From assembly GCF_014655595.1 (NCBI RefSeq), contig NZ_BNBL01000003.1, forward strand, positions 131,877-195,876: a DNA stretch of 64,000 nt, read 5' to 3'. Origin of the DNA: Streptomyces griseocarneus. GTDB lineage: Bacteria > Actinomycetota > Actinomycetes > Streptomycetales > Streptomycetaceae. This document shows positions 54,282 to 64,000 of this stretch, piece after piece; the stretch's first letter is position 1; each line of letters starts with the position of its first letter. The translations under genes and the position numbers were made by a program. The notes beneath the pieces are model-generated. The model saw only the letters and a program-made list of their open reading frames with translations, was not told the origin of the DNA and did no database searches.

Positions 54282-55091
54282 ATGAAGGCGATCCGCAGTT
54301 GTGTCACCGCGGCCGCGGGGGCCGCTCTCGTATGCGGGCTCACGGCCTGCGGCGGTACGGGCGAGGGCGGCACGCCCACCCCGCACGCCGCGCTGAAGGC
54401 CGCGGCGCTGAAGACCACGCAGCAGAACTCGTACCGCACGAAGCGCTGGACGAAGGGCGACGGGAAGGAGCCCAGCTCCCGCGAGGAGCTCGCCTTCCAG
54501 CGGAAGCCCGAGCTCGACGAGAAGAAGCACTGGAGACCCGGGTCCGCCGAGGCGAGCCGGACCTTACGCACCCCGGACGCCGACTACATCAAGAAGCCCG
54601 GCGCCCAGGGCGGCAAGTGGGTGAAGATGGACAACGACCTGGGACCCGTCCCGCGGCGCCCCGTCGACCCGGAGATCAAGAAGCGGTCCGAGGGCTATCT
54701 GCCGAACATGATCGGATCCCTCGCGACGGCCAAGAACCTCGAGAAGGCCGGCGAGGAGACCGTGAACGGGCGACCCACCACCCACTTCAAGGGCACGGTC
54801 GTGCCCCTGGAGATGGAGGAGTACAAGGGCGACGTCATGAACGGGGCCGTGCGCGACCACTTCGCGAGCGAGCGCAAGATCGCCCACCATGTGAAGGCCG
54901 AGATCGACCTGTGGATCGGCGAGGACGACCTCGTCGTCAAGGCCCAGGAGGTCGCCCGCACCTCCCAGGGCGAGATCCGCACGGTCGAGGAGTACTCGGA
55001 CTACGGCGTCGACCCGAGGATCACGATCCCCCGGGGCGACGACGTCGTCTCCTTCGACCGGGTGAAGCCCGAGTCCGCCGGCAAGAACTGA
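54282..55091 (+). CDS. lipoprotein, LolA/LppX-like, with TTA codon
   Basis: The 269-residue protein has a lipobox (L-T-A-C, Cys23) and a mature domain rich in beta strands with conserved segments such as WVKMDNDLG, NGRPTTHFKGTV, IDLWIGEDDLVVKA and YSDYGVDPRITIP. These resemble mycobacterial LppX/LprG-type lipid-binding lipoproteins. Leu95 is encoded by TTA (54564-54566), the codon read by the bldA tRNA, so translation may be delayed to development. ATG with GGAAGAG site. Confidence 0.83.
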   Translation: MKAIRSCVTAAAGAALVCGLTACGGTGEGGTPTPHAALKAAALKTTQQNSYRTKRWTKGDGKEPSSREELAFQRKPELDEKKHWRPGSAEASRTLRTPDADYIKKPGAQGGKWVKMDNDLGPVPRRPVDPEIKKRSEGYLPNMIGSLATAKNLEKAGEETVNGRPTTHFKGTVVPLEMEEYKGDVMNGAVRDHFASERKIAHHVKAEIDLWIGEDDLVVKAQEVARTSQGEIRTVEEYSDYGVDPRITIPRGDDVVSFDRVKPESAGKN

Positions 55092-55125
55092 GGGCCGGCG
55101 GACTTCGCGACGATCGCGGCGGCCG

Positions 55126-56730
55126 TCAGTCCGTGAGGTTCACCGCACGGGCCGAGGCCGCGCCGATCTCCTCGGCGATCTCGGTGAGCACCGGCGCCGG
55201 GACGGACTCGTCGACGGTCAGGGCCACCAGCGCCTCGCCGCCCTCGAGGGTGCGGGAGACCTGCATGCCCGCGATGTTGATGCCGGCCTCGCCGAGGATG
55301 CGGCCCAGCGTGCCGACGACGCCGGGGCGGTCGGCGTAGCGGAAGAAGGCCATGTGGTCGGCGAGCGCCAGGTCCACGTCGTGGTCGCCGACCGCGACGA
55401 TCTTCTGCAGGTTCTTGGGGCCGGCCAGGGTGCCGGAGACGGAGACCTCGGCGCCGCCGGAGAGCGTGCCGCGCACGATCACGACGTTGCGGTGGTCGGG
55501 GGACTCCGAGCCCGTGGTGAGGCGGACCTCGACGCCGCGCTCCTGCGCGAACAGCGGGGCGTTCACGTACGACACGGTCTCGTCGACCACGTCCTCGAAC
55601 ACGCCCTTGAGCGCGGAGAGTTCGAGCACCTTCACGTCGTGCTGGGTGAGCTCGCCGTAGACCTCGACGTCGAGCCGGACCGCGACCTCGCCCGCGAGCG
55701 CGGTGAAGATCCGGCCGAGCTTCTCCGCCAGCGGCAGCGCGGGCTTGACGTCCTCGGCGATCACGCCGCCCTGGACGTTGACCGCGTCCGGCACCAGCTC
55801 GCCCGCCAGCGCCAGCCGTACGGACTTGGCGACCGCGATGCCCGCCTTCTCCTGGGCCTCGCCCGTGGAGGCGCCCAGGTGCGGGGTGGCGACCACGTTG
55901 TCGAACTCGAACAGCGGGGAGTCCGTGCACGGCTCGGAGGCGTAGACGTCCAGGCCGGCGCCCGCGACGCGGCCCTCCTTCAGCGCGCTGGCCAGGGCCG
56001 CCTCGTCCACGATGCCGCCGCGGGCGGCGTTGACGATGCGCACCGAGGGCTTGACCTTGCGCAGCGCCTCGTCGCCGATCAGGCCGAGCGTCTCGGGGGT
56101 CTTGGGCAGGTGGACGGTGATGAAGTCCGCGGCCTCGAGCAGCTCGTCGAGCGTGACCAGCTTGACGCCCATCTGCGCGGCCCGGGCGGGCTGCACGTAG
56201 GGGTCGTAGGCGACGACCTTCATGCCGAACGCCGCCATGCGCTGGGCGACCAGCACGCCGATCCGGCCCAGGCCCACCACGCCGAGCGTCTTCTCGGACA
56301 GCTCGACGCCCGTGTACTTCGACCGCTTCCACTCGCCGTTCTTCAGGGCGGAGTTGGCCTGCGGGATGTTGCGGGCGGTGGCGATCAGCAGGCCGCAGGC
56401 GAGCTCGGCGGCGGTGACGATGTTGGAGGTGGGGGCGTTGACGACCATGACGCCGGCCTTGGTGGCGGCGGAGACGTCGACGTTGTCCAGGCCCACGCCC
56501 GCGCGGGCGACGACCCGCAGCCGCTTGGCGGCGGCGATGGCCTCGGCGTCGATCCGGGTGGCCGAGCGGACCAGGATCGCGTCGGCGTCGGCGACGGCGG
56601 GCAGCAGCTCGGCCCGGTCGGCGCCGTTGCAGTGCCGGATGTCGAAGTCCGGGCCCAGGGCGTCGACGGTGGCGGGCGAGAGCTCTTCGGCGATGAGTAC
56701 GACGGGTTTGCGAGACGAAGCAGTGCTCAC
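55126..56730 (-). CDS. serA: D-3-phosphoglycerate dehydrogenase
   Basis: SerA starts serine synthesis. The 534-residue protein has the substrate domain, the NAD-binding GVVGLGRIGVLVAQR, VNAARGGIVDE, the catalytic HLGAST, an intervening ASB domain and a C-terminal ACT domain (VVGTLGRILGEAGINIAGMQVSR) for serine control; this is the long type found in actinobacteria. GTG at 56730 with AGGA upstream. Separated from ilvC by a terminator. Confidence 0.97.
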   Translation of the reverse strand: MSTASSRKPVVLIAEELSPATVDALGPDFDIRHCNGADRAELLPAVADADAILVRSATRIDAEAIAAAKRLRVVARAGVGLDNVDVSAATKAGVMVVNAPTSNIVTAAELACGLLIATARNIPQANSALKNGEWKRSKYTGVELSEKTLGVVGLGRIGVLVAQRMAAFGMKVVAYDPYVQPARAAQMGVKLVTLDELLEAADFITVHLPKTPETLGLIGDEALRKVKPSVRIVNAARGGIVDEAALASALKEGRVAGAGLDVYASEPCTDSPLFEFDNVVATPHLGASTGEAQEKAGIAVAKSVRLALAGELVPDAVNVQGGVIAEDVKPALPLAEKLGRIFTALAGEVAVRLDVEVYGELTQHDVKVLELSALKGVFEDVVDETVSYVNAPLFAQERGVEVRLTTGSESPDHRNVVIVRGTLSGGAEVSVSGTLAGPKNLQKIVAVGDHDVDLALADHMAFFRYADRPGVVGTLGRILGEAGINIAGMQVSRTLEGGEALVALTVDESVPAPVLTEIAEEIGAASARAVNLTD

Positions 56731-56940
56731 GTGGTCTCAGTCCTCACTAGTCCTTCGCGGACGGCCGTCCCGACGGCCGAAGGCGGTGAAGGGGGCAGCC
56801 GCGTGGAAGACGCACGACGCTGTGAGCCTGACGCGTTGTGCTCCGCAGTGTATCGGTGCACGCGGCCGCGGCCCGTGCCGATGCCCAAACGTCACCCTGG
56901 GGTGGCCGGACTCGGCGGACCCCGGCGGACAAAGCGGAAC

Positions 56941-56977
56941 GGCACCGGGCCGGGGCCGCCGCCCCCTGCCCGGTGCC
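56941..56977 (-). terminator. ilvBNC terminator
   Basis: A perfect 10-bp inverted repeat (56941-56950 / 56968-56977), 17 nt after the ilvC stop. Confidence 0.75.
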
Positions 56978-56994
56978 GACGCCCGCGGTGCCGG

Positions 56995-58098
<1,104 letters not shown>

Positions 58099-58623
58099 TC
58101 AGGCCGAGCGGTCCAGCGCGCGCAGCGAGCGGTCGGTGATCGAGCGGGCGCCTCGTCCTATGGCGATCGTGCCGGACTGGACCAGCTCCTTGATGCCGAA
58201 CGGCTCCAGCATCTTGAGCATCGCGCCGAGCTTGTCGCTGCCGCCGGTGGCCTCGATGGTGACGGCCTCCGGGGAGACGTCGACGGTCTTGGCGCGGAAG
58301 AGCTGGACGATCTCGACGATCTGGGAGCGGGTCTCGTTGTCGGCGCGGACCTTCACCAGGACGAGTTCGCGCTGGATGGCCGCGCTGTCCTCCAGCTCGA
58401 CGATCTTCAGCACGTTGACGAGCTTGTTGAGCTGCTTGGTGACCTGTTCCAGGGGCAGCGACTCGACGTTGACGACGATCGTGATCCGGGAGATGTCGGG
58501 GTGCTCGGTCACCCCGACGGCCAGCGAGTCGATGTTGAAGCCCCGGCGGGAGAACAGCGCTGCGACCCTGGCGAGGATGCCGGGGGTGTTCTCCACCAGG
58601 ACGGAGAGCGTGTGCTTGGTCAT
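58099..58623 (-). CDS. ilvN: acetolactate synthase small (regulatory) subunit
   Basis: The 174-residue protein has an N-terminal ACT domain (LSVLVENTPGILARVAALFSRRGFNIDSLAVG) that mediates valine inhibition, and the C-terminal small-subunit domain (TGGSDKLGAMLKMLEPFGIKELVQSG). It starts 32 nt after ilvB and activates the catalytic subunit. Confidence 0.97.
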   Translation of the reverse strand: MTKHTLSVLVENTPGILARVAALFSRRGFNIDSLAVGVTEHPDISRITIVVNVESLPLEQVTKQLNKLVNVLKIVELEDSAAIQRELVLVKVRADNETRSQIVEIVQLFRAKTVDVSPEAVTIEATGGSDKLGAMLKMLEPFGIKELVQSGTIAIGRGARSITDRSLRALDRSA

Positions 58624-58655
58624 GATCGGTCTCTCGGCTTTCTCGTCGCGGCGGG

Positions 58656-60557
58656 TCAGTCGTCGTCGATGCCGTCGAAGTCCGGCCGGACGCCGCGCGC
58701 CGCCAGGATCTCGTCGTTGGAGGTGCCGGCGGCGACCATCGGCCAGACCATGGCGTCCTGGTGGACGATGAAGTCGACCACGACCGGGCGGTCGTTGATG
58801 GCGTTGGCCTGCTCGATCACGGAGTCGAGCTCGGCGGGGGACTCGCAGCGCAGCCCCACGCAGCCCATGGCCTCGGCGAGCTTGACGAAGTCGGGCACCC
58901 GGGTCCCGGCGCAGGGCTCCTGGCCGGGGCCGGTGGCGGTGCCCCCGTTGGAGACGCCGTCACCGGTGTGCAGCACGGTGTTGGAGTAGCGCTGGTTGTA
59001 GAAGAGGGTCTGCCACTGGCGGACCATGCCCAGGGCGCCGTTGTTGATGATGGCGACCTTGACGGGGATGTTGTTCAGCGCGCAGGTGACCAGTTCCTGA
59101 TTGGTCATCTGGAAGCAGCCGTCGCCGTCGATGGCCCAGACCGTACGGTCCGGCATGCCGGCCTTGGCGCCCATCGCGGCGGGCACCGCGTAGCCCATCG
59201 TCCCGGCGCCGCCGGAGTTGAGCCAGGTGCGCGGCTGCTCGTAGTCGATGAAGTGGGCGGCCCACATCTGGTGCTGGCCGACGCCCGCGGTGTAGATGGT
59301 GTTCGCGGGGGCGAGCTGCCCGATGCGCTGGATGACCTGCTGCGGGGAGAGGCTGCCGTCCTCGGGCTGGTCGTAGCCGAGCGGGTAGGTCTGGCGCCAG
59401 CGGTCGAGGTCGGTCCACCAGTCGGCGTACCGGCCGCGGGCGGCCTCGCCCGCACGGCCCTCGGCCTGCTCCGCCTGGACGGCGACGATCAGGTCGGCGA
59501 TGACCTCGCGGGCGTCGCCCACGATCGGCACGTCGGCGACGCGGTTCTTGCCGATCTCCGCCGGGTCGATGTCCGCGTGGACGATCTTGGCGTAGGGGGC
59601 GAAGGAATCCAGCTTGCCGGTGACGCGGTCGTCGAAGCGCGCGCCGAGGGCGACGATCAGGTCGGCCTTCTGCAGCGCGGTGACCGCGGCGACCGAGCCG
59701 TGCATGCCGGGCATGCCCAGGTGCTGGGGGTGGGTGTCGGGCAGCGAGCCCAGCGCCATCAGGGTGGCGGTGACCGGGGCGCCGGTCAGCTCGGCGAAGA
59801 CCTTCAGCTCGGCGGTGGCCTTGGCCTTCATCACGCCGCCGCCGACGTAGAGCACCGGGCGCTCGGCCTGGGCGATCAGCTTGGCGGCCTCGCGGATCTG
59901 CTTGGCGTGCGGCTTGGTGACGGGCCGGTAGCCGGGCAGGTCGGTGTGCGGCGGCCAGACGAACGTCGTCCGGGCCTGCAGGGCGTCCTTGGCGATGTCG
60001 ACCAGCACCGGGCCGGGGCGGCCGGTGGAGGCGACGTGGAAGGCCTCGGCGATCGTCCGCGGGATCTCGGCGGGGTCGGTGACCAGCCAGTTGTGCTTGG
60101 TGATCGGCATGGTGATGCCGCAGATGTCCGCCTCCTGGAAGGCGTCCGTACCGATCGACTTCGAGGAGACCTGCCCGGTGATCGCGACCAGCGGGACGGA
60201 GTCCATGTGGGCGTCGGCGATCGGGGTGACGAGGTTGGTGGCGCCCGGGCCGGAGGTGGCCATGCAGACGCCGACCCGGCCGGTCGCCTGGGCGTAGCCG
60301 GTGGCCGCGTGGCCGGCGCCCTGCTCGTGGCGGACGAGGACGTGGCGGACCTTCGAGGAGTCCATCATCGGGTCGTAGGCGGGGAGGATCGCGCCGCCGG
60401 GGATGCCGAAGACGATGTCGGCACCCACCTCCTCGAGCGAGCGGATGAGGGACTGCGCACCCGTGACGTGCTCGACGGTGGCGGGCTGCTGCTGGTGCGC
60501 CGCGCCGCTGCGGGGCCGCGGCTGCGGATGGTGGGCCCCGGTGGCCTGCTCTGTCAT
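58656..60557 (-). CDS. ilvB: acetolactate synthase catalytic subunit
   Basis: This TPP/FAD enzyme makes acetolactate and acetohydroxybutyrate. The 633-residue protein has the ~35-residue His/Gln-rich lead of the streptomycete enzyme, then [15 protein letters not shown] with the following conserved Glu of [13 protein letters not shown], the FAD region and the TPP motif [19 protein letters not shown]. Of two ATGs (60563, 60557), the second has GAGAAGAG at 7 nt and is preferred. Expression is controlled by the upstream attenuator. Confidence 0.96.
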   Translation of the reverse strand: MTEQATGAHHPQPRPRSGAAHQQQPATVEHVTGAQSLIRSLEEVGADIVFGIPGGAILPAYDPMMDSSKVRHVLVRHEQGAGHAATGYAQATGRVGVCMATSGPGATNLVTPIADAHMDSVPLVAITGQVSSKSIGTDAFQEADICGITMPITKHNWLVTDPAEIPRTIAEAFHVASTGRPGPVLVDIAKDALQARTTFVWPPHTDLPGYRPVTKPHAKQIREAAKLIAQAERPVLYVGGGVMKAKATAELKVFAELTGAPVTATLMALGSLPDTHPQHLGMPGMHGSVAAVTALQKADLIVALGARFDDRVTGKLDSFAPYAKIVHADIDPAEIGKNRVADVPIVGDAREVIADLIVAVQAEQAEGRAGEAARGRYADWWTDLDRWRQTYPLGYDQPEDGSLSPQQVIQRIGQLAPANTIYTAGVGQHQMWAAHFIDYEQPRTWLNSGGAGTMGYAVPAAMGAKAGMPDRTVWAIDGDGCFQMTNQELVTCALNNIPVKVAIINNGALGMVRQWQTLFYNQRYSNTVLHTGDGVSNGGTATGPGQEPCAGTRVPDFVKLAEAMGCVGLRCESPAELDSVIEQANAINDRPVVVDFIVHQDAMVWPMVAAGTSNDEILAARGVRPDFDGIDDD

Positions 60558-60614
60558 CGACATTCTCTTCTCGAAGGCTTCGGATTCGACGGTTCGGCAG
60601 AAGGTTCGGCAAAC

Positions 60615-60648
60615 AAAAAACCCCTCGTGCCGTAAGGCAAGCGAGGGG
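60615..60648 (-). terminator. ilvB attenuator
   Basis: On the minus strand CCCCTCG (60642-60648) pairs with CGAGGGG (60621-60627), with an inner TGCC-GGCA extension, and is followed by six T (60615-60620). A competing long stem pairs 60649-60658 with 60695-60704, the latter inside the end of the leader peptide; ribosome stalling would open it. Confidence 0.9.
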
Positions 60649-60690
60649 AGCGCGTCGGTGTGGTCAGCAGGGCTTCATGAGCGGCCTGCT

Positions 60691-60732
60691 TCAGCCGACG
60701 CGCTTTCCAAGTACGAGAATTCGGGTGCGCAT
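60691..60732 (-). CDS. ilv leader peptide
   Basis: A 13-codon frame M-R-T-R-I-L-V-L-G-K-R-V-G-stop with a strong GGAGGGAGGG site 8 nt upstream. The I-L-V-L run is the sensor for all three branched-chain amino acids, as known for streptomycete ilvB operons. Ile is encoded by ATT and the first Leu after Val by CTT, both rare here. Confidence 0.9.
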   Translation of the reverse strand: MRTRILVLGKRVG

Positions 60733-60765
60733 GGGATCGACCCTCCCTCCGGCACACCTGAAGTG

Positions 60766-63756
60766 TCAAGTGGGTGGGACGGGCGTCTCATTATTTGAGC
60801 GCAATGGAGCATGCGCGAGCGCTCCGGCACCGCCCACCGCCCCGGATCGTACGGGCAGCGCACCCCCGACGAGCACCTCGTTTCCGCCATTCGTGGGATC
60901 ACCCGGCAGTGCGTACGGACCGCATTCGAGGGCGTGCCGCAGCCGGTGTTCGTCGAGGGCTCCGGCGAAGGCCGCGCCCTGCCCGTGGGTGCAGCCCATG
61001 GCCCGCAGGGCGAGGGCCTGCTCGGGCTCGTCCACGCCGTCGGCCACGGACTGCATGCCGAGATCCGTGGCGATCCGCAGCAGCCCTGCCGTGATCTTGT
61101 GCAGGCGGGGGGACTCCACGACGCCGTCGACCAGGCCGCGGTCGAGCTTGAGGACGTCGATGGGCAGCCGGCGCAGGGCGCTCATGGCGGCGTAGCCGCT
61201 GCCGAAGCCGTCCAGCGCGATGCGCACGCCGAAGCGCCGCAGCGAGGCCAGGCGCCGCTCCAGCTCGTCCAGCGGGACGCGCGGATCACTGCCGGACAGC
61301 TCGAGGACGAGCGACCCGGCGGGCAGGGCGTGCCGCAGGACGATCGCCTCGATGTCCTTGGGCGGCAGCGACTTGTCGAGCAGCCGGGCGGCGGGCAGCC
61401 GTACGTACACGGGCACGGTGTGGCCCGCGCGGCGGCGCCGGCCGGCCTGCTCCGCGGCCTTCTCCAGCGTCCAGCGGCCGAGCTCGGCGGTGCGGGCGCT
61501 CTCGTCGCCGCGGTCCATCTCGGCCACCCGCAGGAACTCGTCCGGGGTGAAGAGGATGCCCTGGGCCGAGCGCCACCGGGCCTGCGCGGAGACGGCGGTG
61601 ATGCGGCCGGTGGCCAGCTCGACGACCGGCTGGTGCAGCAGGGCGAACTCGCCGTCGTGCAGGGCGGTGCGCAGCCGGGTGGCTAGCTCCGCGCGGCGCA
61701 CGACGTCGGCCTGCATCTGGGGCGCGTAGAGCTCGACGCGGCCCTTGCCGGCCTGCTTGGCGCGGTACATCGCGAGGTCGGCGTTGCGCATGAGGGTGCC
61801 GGGGGTGATGCCCGGCTCGGCGAAGGCGACGCCGATGCTGGCGGCGACGCGGACCTCGGTGCCGCCCTCGACCAGGTAGGGCTGGGAGAGGGTGAGCCGG
61901 AGCCGGTCGGCGATCTCCAGGATGCGGTACTCGCGGGCGGCGGCGTCGCGGGTGCCGTCGCCGATGATCAGCGCGGCGAACTCGTCGCCCCCGAAGCGGG
62001 CGGTGGAGTCCCCGGCCCGGACCGAGTCCTGGAGCCGGCGGGCGGCCTGCACCAGGAGTTCGTCGCCGGCCTGGTGGCCGACGGTGTCGTTGACGGCCTT
62101 GAAGCCGTCGAGGTCGATGAAGAGCACGGCGGTGCCGGCATCGGTGACTCTGCGGCCGGCGAGGGCCTGCTCGACGCGCCGGGTGAACAGGGCACGGTTG
62201 GGCAGGTCGGTGAGCGGGTCGTGCTCGGCGGTGTGCTGCAACTGGGCCTGGAGCCGGACCCGTTCGGTGACGTCGCGGCTGTTGAAGATCAGCCCGCCGT
62301 GGTGGCGGTTGACGGTGGACTCGACGTTGAGCCAGTCGCCGCCGCCGGAGCGGAAGCGGCACTCGATGCGGGTGGTGGGCTCCTCGGCGGGCGGGGCCGC
62401 GAGGAACCGGCGCACCTCGTGCACGACGCGGCCCAGGTCCTCGGGGTGGATCAGCGAGGCGAGCTCGGAGCCGACGAGCTCCTCGGCGTCGCGGCCGTAG
62501 ACCCCGGCGGCGGCGGGGCTGACGTAGCGCAGTATCCCGGTGGGCGCGGCGATCATGATGACGTCGCTGGAGCCCTGCACCAGGGAGCGGAAGTGGTTCT
62601 CCTTCTGCGCCAGTTCCTGGGTGAGGGAGATGTTGTCGAGCAGCATGATGCCCTGGCGGACGACGAGCGCCAGGACGACCGTGCAGCCCGTGAAGAGCAC
62701 GACGCGGTCGACGCGGTGGCCGTCGAGGACGTTGTACAGGATGCCCAGGGTGCAGACGGCGGCGGCGAGGTAGGGCGTGAGGGCGGCGAGCGAGCCGGCG
62801 ATGGGCCGGCCGGCCGCCGGCAGGGGCCGCGGGCGCTTGCCGGCGCTCTCCTCGCCCTCCTCGCGGGCCACCCAGGGCGCGTACGCCATGAGCAGGTAGC
62901 CCGCGAACCAGCCGGCGTCGAGGATCTGGCCGGAGCGGTAGTGGTCGCGCAGCAGCGGCGAGGTGAACAGCGCGTCGCACAGGACGGTCAGGGCCAGGGC
63001 GGCGATGGCGGTGTTGATGGCGGAGCGGTTGGCCGAGGAGCGCCTGAAGTGCAGCGCCAGCACCATGGACACCAGCACGATGTCCAGCAGCGGGTAGGCC
63101 AGCGACAGCGCGGCGTGGGCGACGGTCTCGCCCGCGAAGTGCGCGGTGTGGGCGAGGGCCAGGCTCCAGGAGAGGGTCAGCAGCGAGCCGCCGATGAGCC
63201 AGGAGTCGAGCCCCAGGCACACCCAGCCGGCCCGGGTGACCGGGCGGCGGGCCAGGACCAGCAGGCCGATGATGGCGGGCGGCGCGAAGAGCAGGAAGCA
63301 GAAGTCGGCCGGGGAGGGGCTCGGCACGGGCCGGTCCAGGACGACCTCGTACCAGCCCCAGACGGCGTTGCCGAAGCCGGCCATCGCGGAGGAGGCGGCG
63401 AACAGCAGCCAGGCGGGCCGGAAGCGGGTGCTGCGGGTGTGCCCGTACCAGAAGCAGGAGACGGCGGCGAGGCCGGCGGCGCCGCTCAGGCCGAAGTCGC
63501 CCATGGTGGTGGCGAGCTCGGCCGAGCCCCAGCCGAAGGCGGCGCCCGTGGCGTAGCCGCCGCAGATCACGGCGAGGAGGAGCTGGGAGAGCACGCCCGG
63601 CCCTCCGGCGGGGGCGGCCCGGCGGGCCAGCGCCGCTCCGGGGGCGCTCACCGCGCCGCCGTCCGGTGCAGGCCGGGCCGTGGGAGCCACAGGACCGGGG
63701 TCGCCGTGCGGTGCAGCCGTGGTCGGTGCCTGAGCCGCGTCGGGTAGATCGTCCAT
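60766..63756 (-). CDS. membrane PAS-GGDEF protein with degenerate EAL domain
   Basis: The 996-residue protein has a disordered N-terminus, about ten TM helices (~55-375), a PAS domain (~385-500), a GGDEF domain (~505-675) with intact RFGGDEF (587-593) and I-site RAGD (580-583), and an EAL-like domain (~695-955). In the EAL motif the catalytic Glu is Ser (A-V-S-A-Q-A-R-W; S723). A later LDGFGSGYAAMSALRRL and VADGVDE also deviate. It is predicted to make c-di-GMP, feedback-inhibited, with an inactive or binding-only EAL. Homologous to the SCO5511-type protein of S. coelicolor by position and architecture. Start ATG 63756 lacks a strong site. Confidence 0.9.
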   Translation of the reverse strand: MDDLPDAAQAPTTAAPHGDPGPVAPTARPAPDGGAVSAPGAALARRAAPAGGPGVLSQLLLAVICGGYATGAAFGWGSAELATTMGDFGLSGAAGLAAVSCFWYGHTRSTRFRPAWLLFAASSAMAGFGNAVWGWYEVVLDRPVPSPSPADFCFLLFAPPAIIGLLVLARRPVTRAGWVCLGLDSWLIGGSLLTLSWSLALAHTAHFAGETVAHAALSLAYPLLDIVLVSMVLALHFRRSSANRSAINTAIAALALTVLCDALFTSPLLRDHYRSGQILDAGWFAGYLLMAYAPWVAREEGEESAGKRPRPLPAAGRPIAGSLAALTPYLAAAVCTLGILYNVLDGHRVDRVVLFTGCTVVLALVVRQGIMLLDNISLTQELAQKENHFRSLVQGSSDVIMIAAPTGILRYVSPAAAGVYGRDAEELVGSELASLIHPEDLGRVVHEVRRFLAAPPAEEPTTRIECRFRSGGGDWLNVESTVNRHHGGLIFNSRDVTERVRLQAQLQHTAEHDPLTDLPNRALFTRRVEQALAGRRVTDAGTAVLFIDLDGFKAVNDTVGHQAGDELLVQAARRLQDSVRAGDSTARFGGDEFAALIIGDGTRDAAAREYRILEIADRLRLTLSQPYLVEGGTEVRVAASIGVAFAEPGITPGTLMRNADLAMYRAKQAGKGRVELYAPQMQADVVRRAELATRLRTALHDGEFALLHQPVVELATGRITAVSAQARWRSAQGILFTPDEFLRVAEMDRGDESARTAELGRWTLEKAAEQAGRRRRAGHTVPVYVRLPAARLLDKSLPPKDIEAIVLRHALPAGSLVLELSGSDPRVPLDELERRLASLRRFGVRIALDGFGSGYAAMSALRRLPIDVLKLDRGLVDGVVESPRLHKITAGLLRIATDLGMQSVADGVDEPEQALALRAMGCTHGQGAAFAGALDEHRLRHALECGPYALPGDPTNGGNEVLVGGALPVRSGAVGGAGALAHAPLRSNNETPVPPT

Positions 63757-63874
63757 TGGCCGTGCATCGCCCGTCGCCCCCCTCGAGTGCCGGTACCTCG
63801 CTGCGTCCGTACGGTGCGCGGCGCAGCCCCCGTCGGGACGATACACCAGACTCGTCACTCAGGGACATAGCTCA

Positions 63875-63888
63875 TATACATAGCGTAA
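63875..63888 (-). promoter_or_regulatory. possible BldD-type operator upstream of GGDEF gene
   Basis: On the minus strand TTACGCTATGTATA matches 7 of the 9 defined positions of the BldD consensus (TnACnCwGnGTnAn). BldD is a c-di-GMP-responsive repressor that targets several diguanylate-cyclase genes. It lies ~120 nt upstream of the start, in an AT-rich patch otherwise rare here. The rest of 63757-64000 shows nothing I can support. Confidence 0.35.
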
Positions 63889-64000
63889 CTAGGTACGGGA
63901 TTACGGATACGGAGCGCAGCCGAACGATGTCTCTACGTGGTAGCGCGCCTCACGCGGCCCGGAATCGCTACGCGGTGGCTACGACATTCCGCAGAGGCTC

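Overview
The window is a high-GC actinobacterial chromosome segment, almost certainly Streptomyces. Evidence: GTG/TTG starts with purine-rich ribosome sites, a lysine-tailed HU protein, two four-gene conservons, NdgR beside leuCD, an AccB/AccE carboxylase pair and one rare TTA codon. Gene content and order match the core-chromosome block that in S. coelicolor runs from recG to the ilvBNC/serA region. I see no insertion sequence, prophage, CRISPR array or biosynthetic cluster. The segment is mostly housekeeping with small lineage-specific inserts.

Layout. 1-12.2 kb: recG (C-terminus off the edge), a FakA/DAK2 kinase, rpmB with a structured leader, thiL-thiD, a stand-alone RAM-domain protein, a DUF3515 lipoprotein, ddl, the plsC-gpsA pair, cofC, a small CSD-like protein, the HU gene and a small helical protein. 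12.3-17.1 kb: leuC-leuD with divergent ndgR, then a two-gene operon in which the same MEDS sensor domain is joined to an anti-sigma-type ATPase in one protein and to a STAS domain in the other. 17.1-20.2 kb: five tRNA genes (3 Glu, 2 Gln) with a strong promoter and terminator, beside gltX, which is translationally coupled to a FAH-family gene. 20.2-31.2 kb: a small repeat-containing protein gene and two tandem conservons (cvnABCD twice). 31.3-33.1 kb: accB-accE.

33.3-38.9 kb is the most accessory-looking part: a Tat-exported PL8 polysaccharide lyase, a YceI-like protein with a repeat-rich promoter, and a flavin monooxygenase divergent from a TetR regulator. 38.9-47.4 kb: cimA behind a likely Ile-responsive attenuator, an MHS transporter, ilvE, leuB, a Tat-exported metallophosphatase, a 47-residue protein and a secreted SH3 protein. 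47.5-51.5 kb: proline catabolism (putA-pruA) with a divergent PucR-type regulator. 51.5-55.1 kb: a P450-ferredoxin pair, the frameshifted remnant of a TetR gene, a GntR/TetR fusion regulator and a TTA-containing lipoprotein gene. 55.1-64 kb: serA, ilvC, ilvN, ilvB with a branched-chain leader peptide and attenuator, and a membrane PAS-GGDEF protein with a degenerate EAL domain.

How it fits together. Branched-chain amino acid synthesis is spread over several transcription units (leuCD, cimA, ilvE, leuB, ilvBNC). These are controlled in at least two ways: NdgR at leuC, and ribosome-dependent attenuation at ilvB and, newly argued here, at cimA. The most interesting signals are the cimA leader with tandem rare Ile codons, the paired MEDS switch proteins, sequence homogenisation between the two conservons, the structured rpmB leader, and the GGDEF protein whose EAL glutamate has been lost. 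Coordinates come from reading frames and ribosome sites; all functional calls are by recognition of motifs, with no database search.
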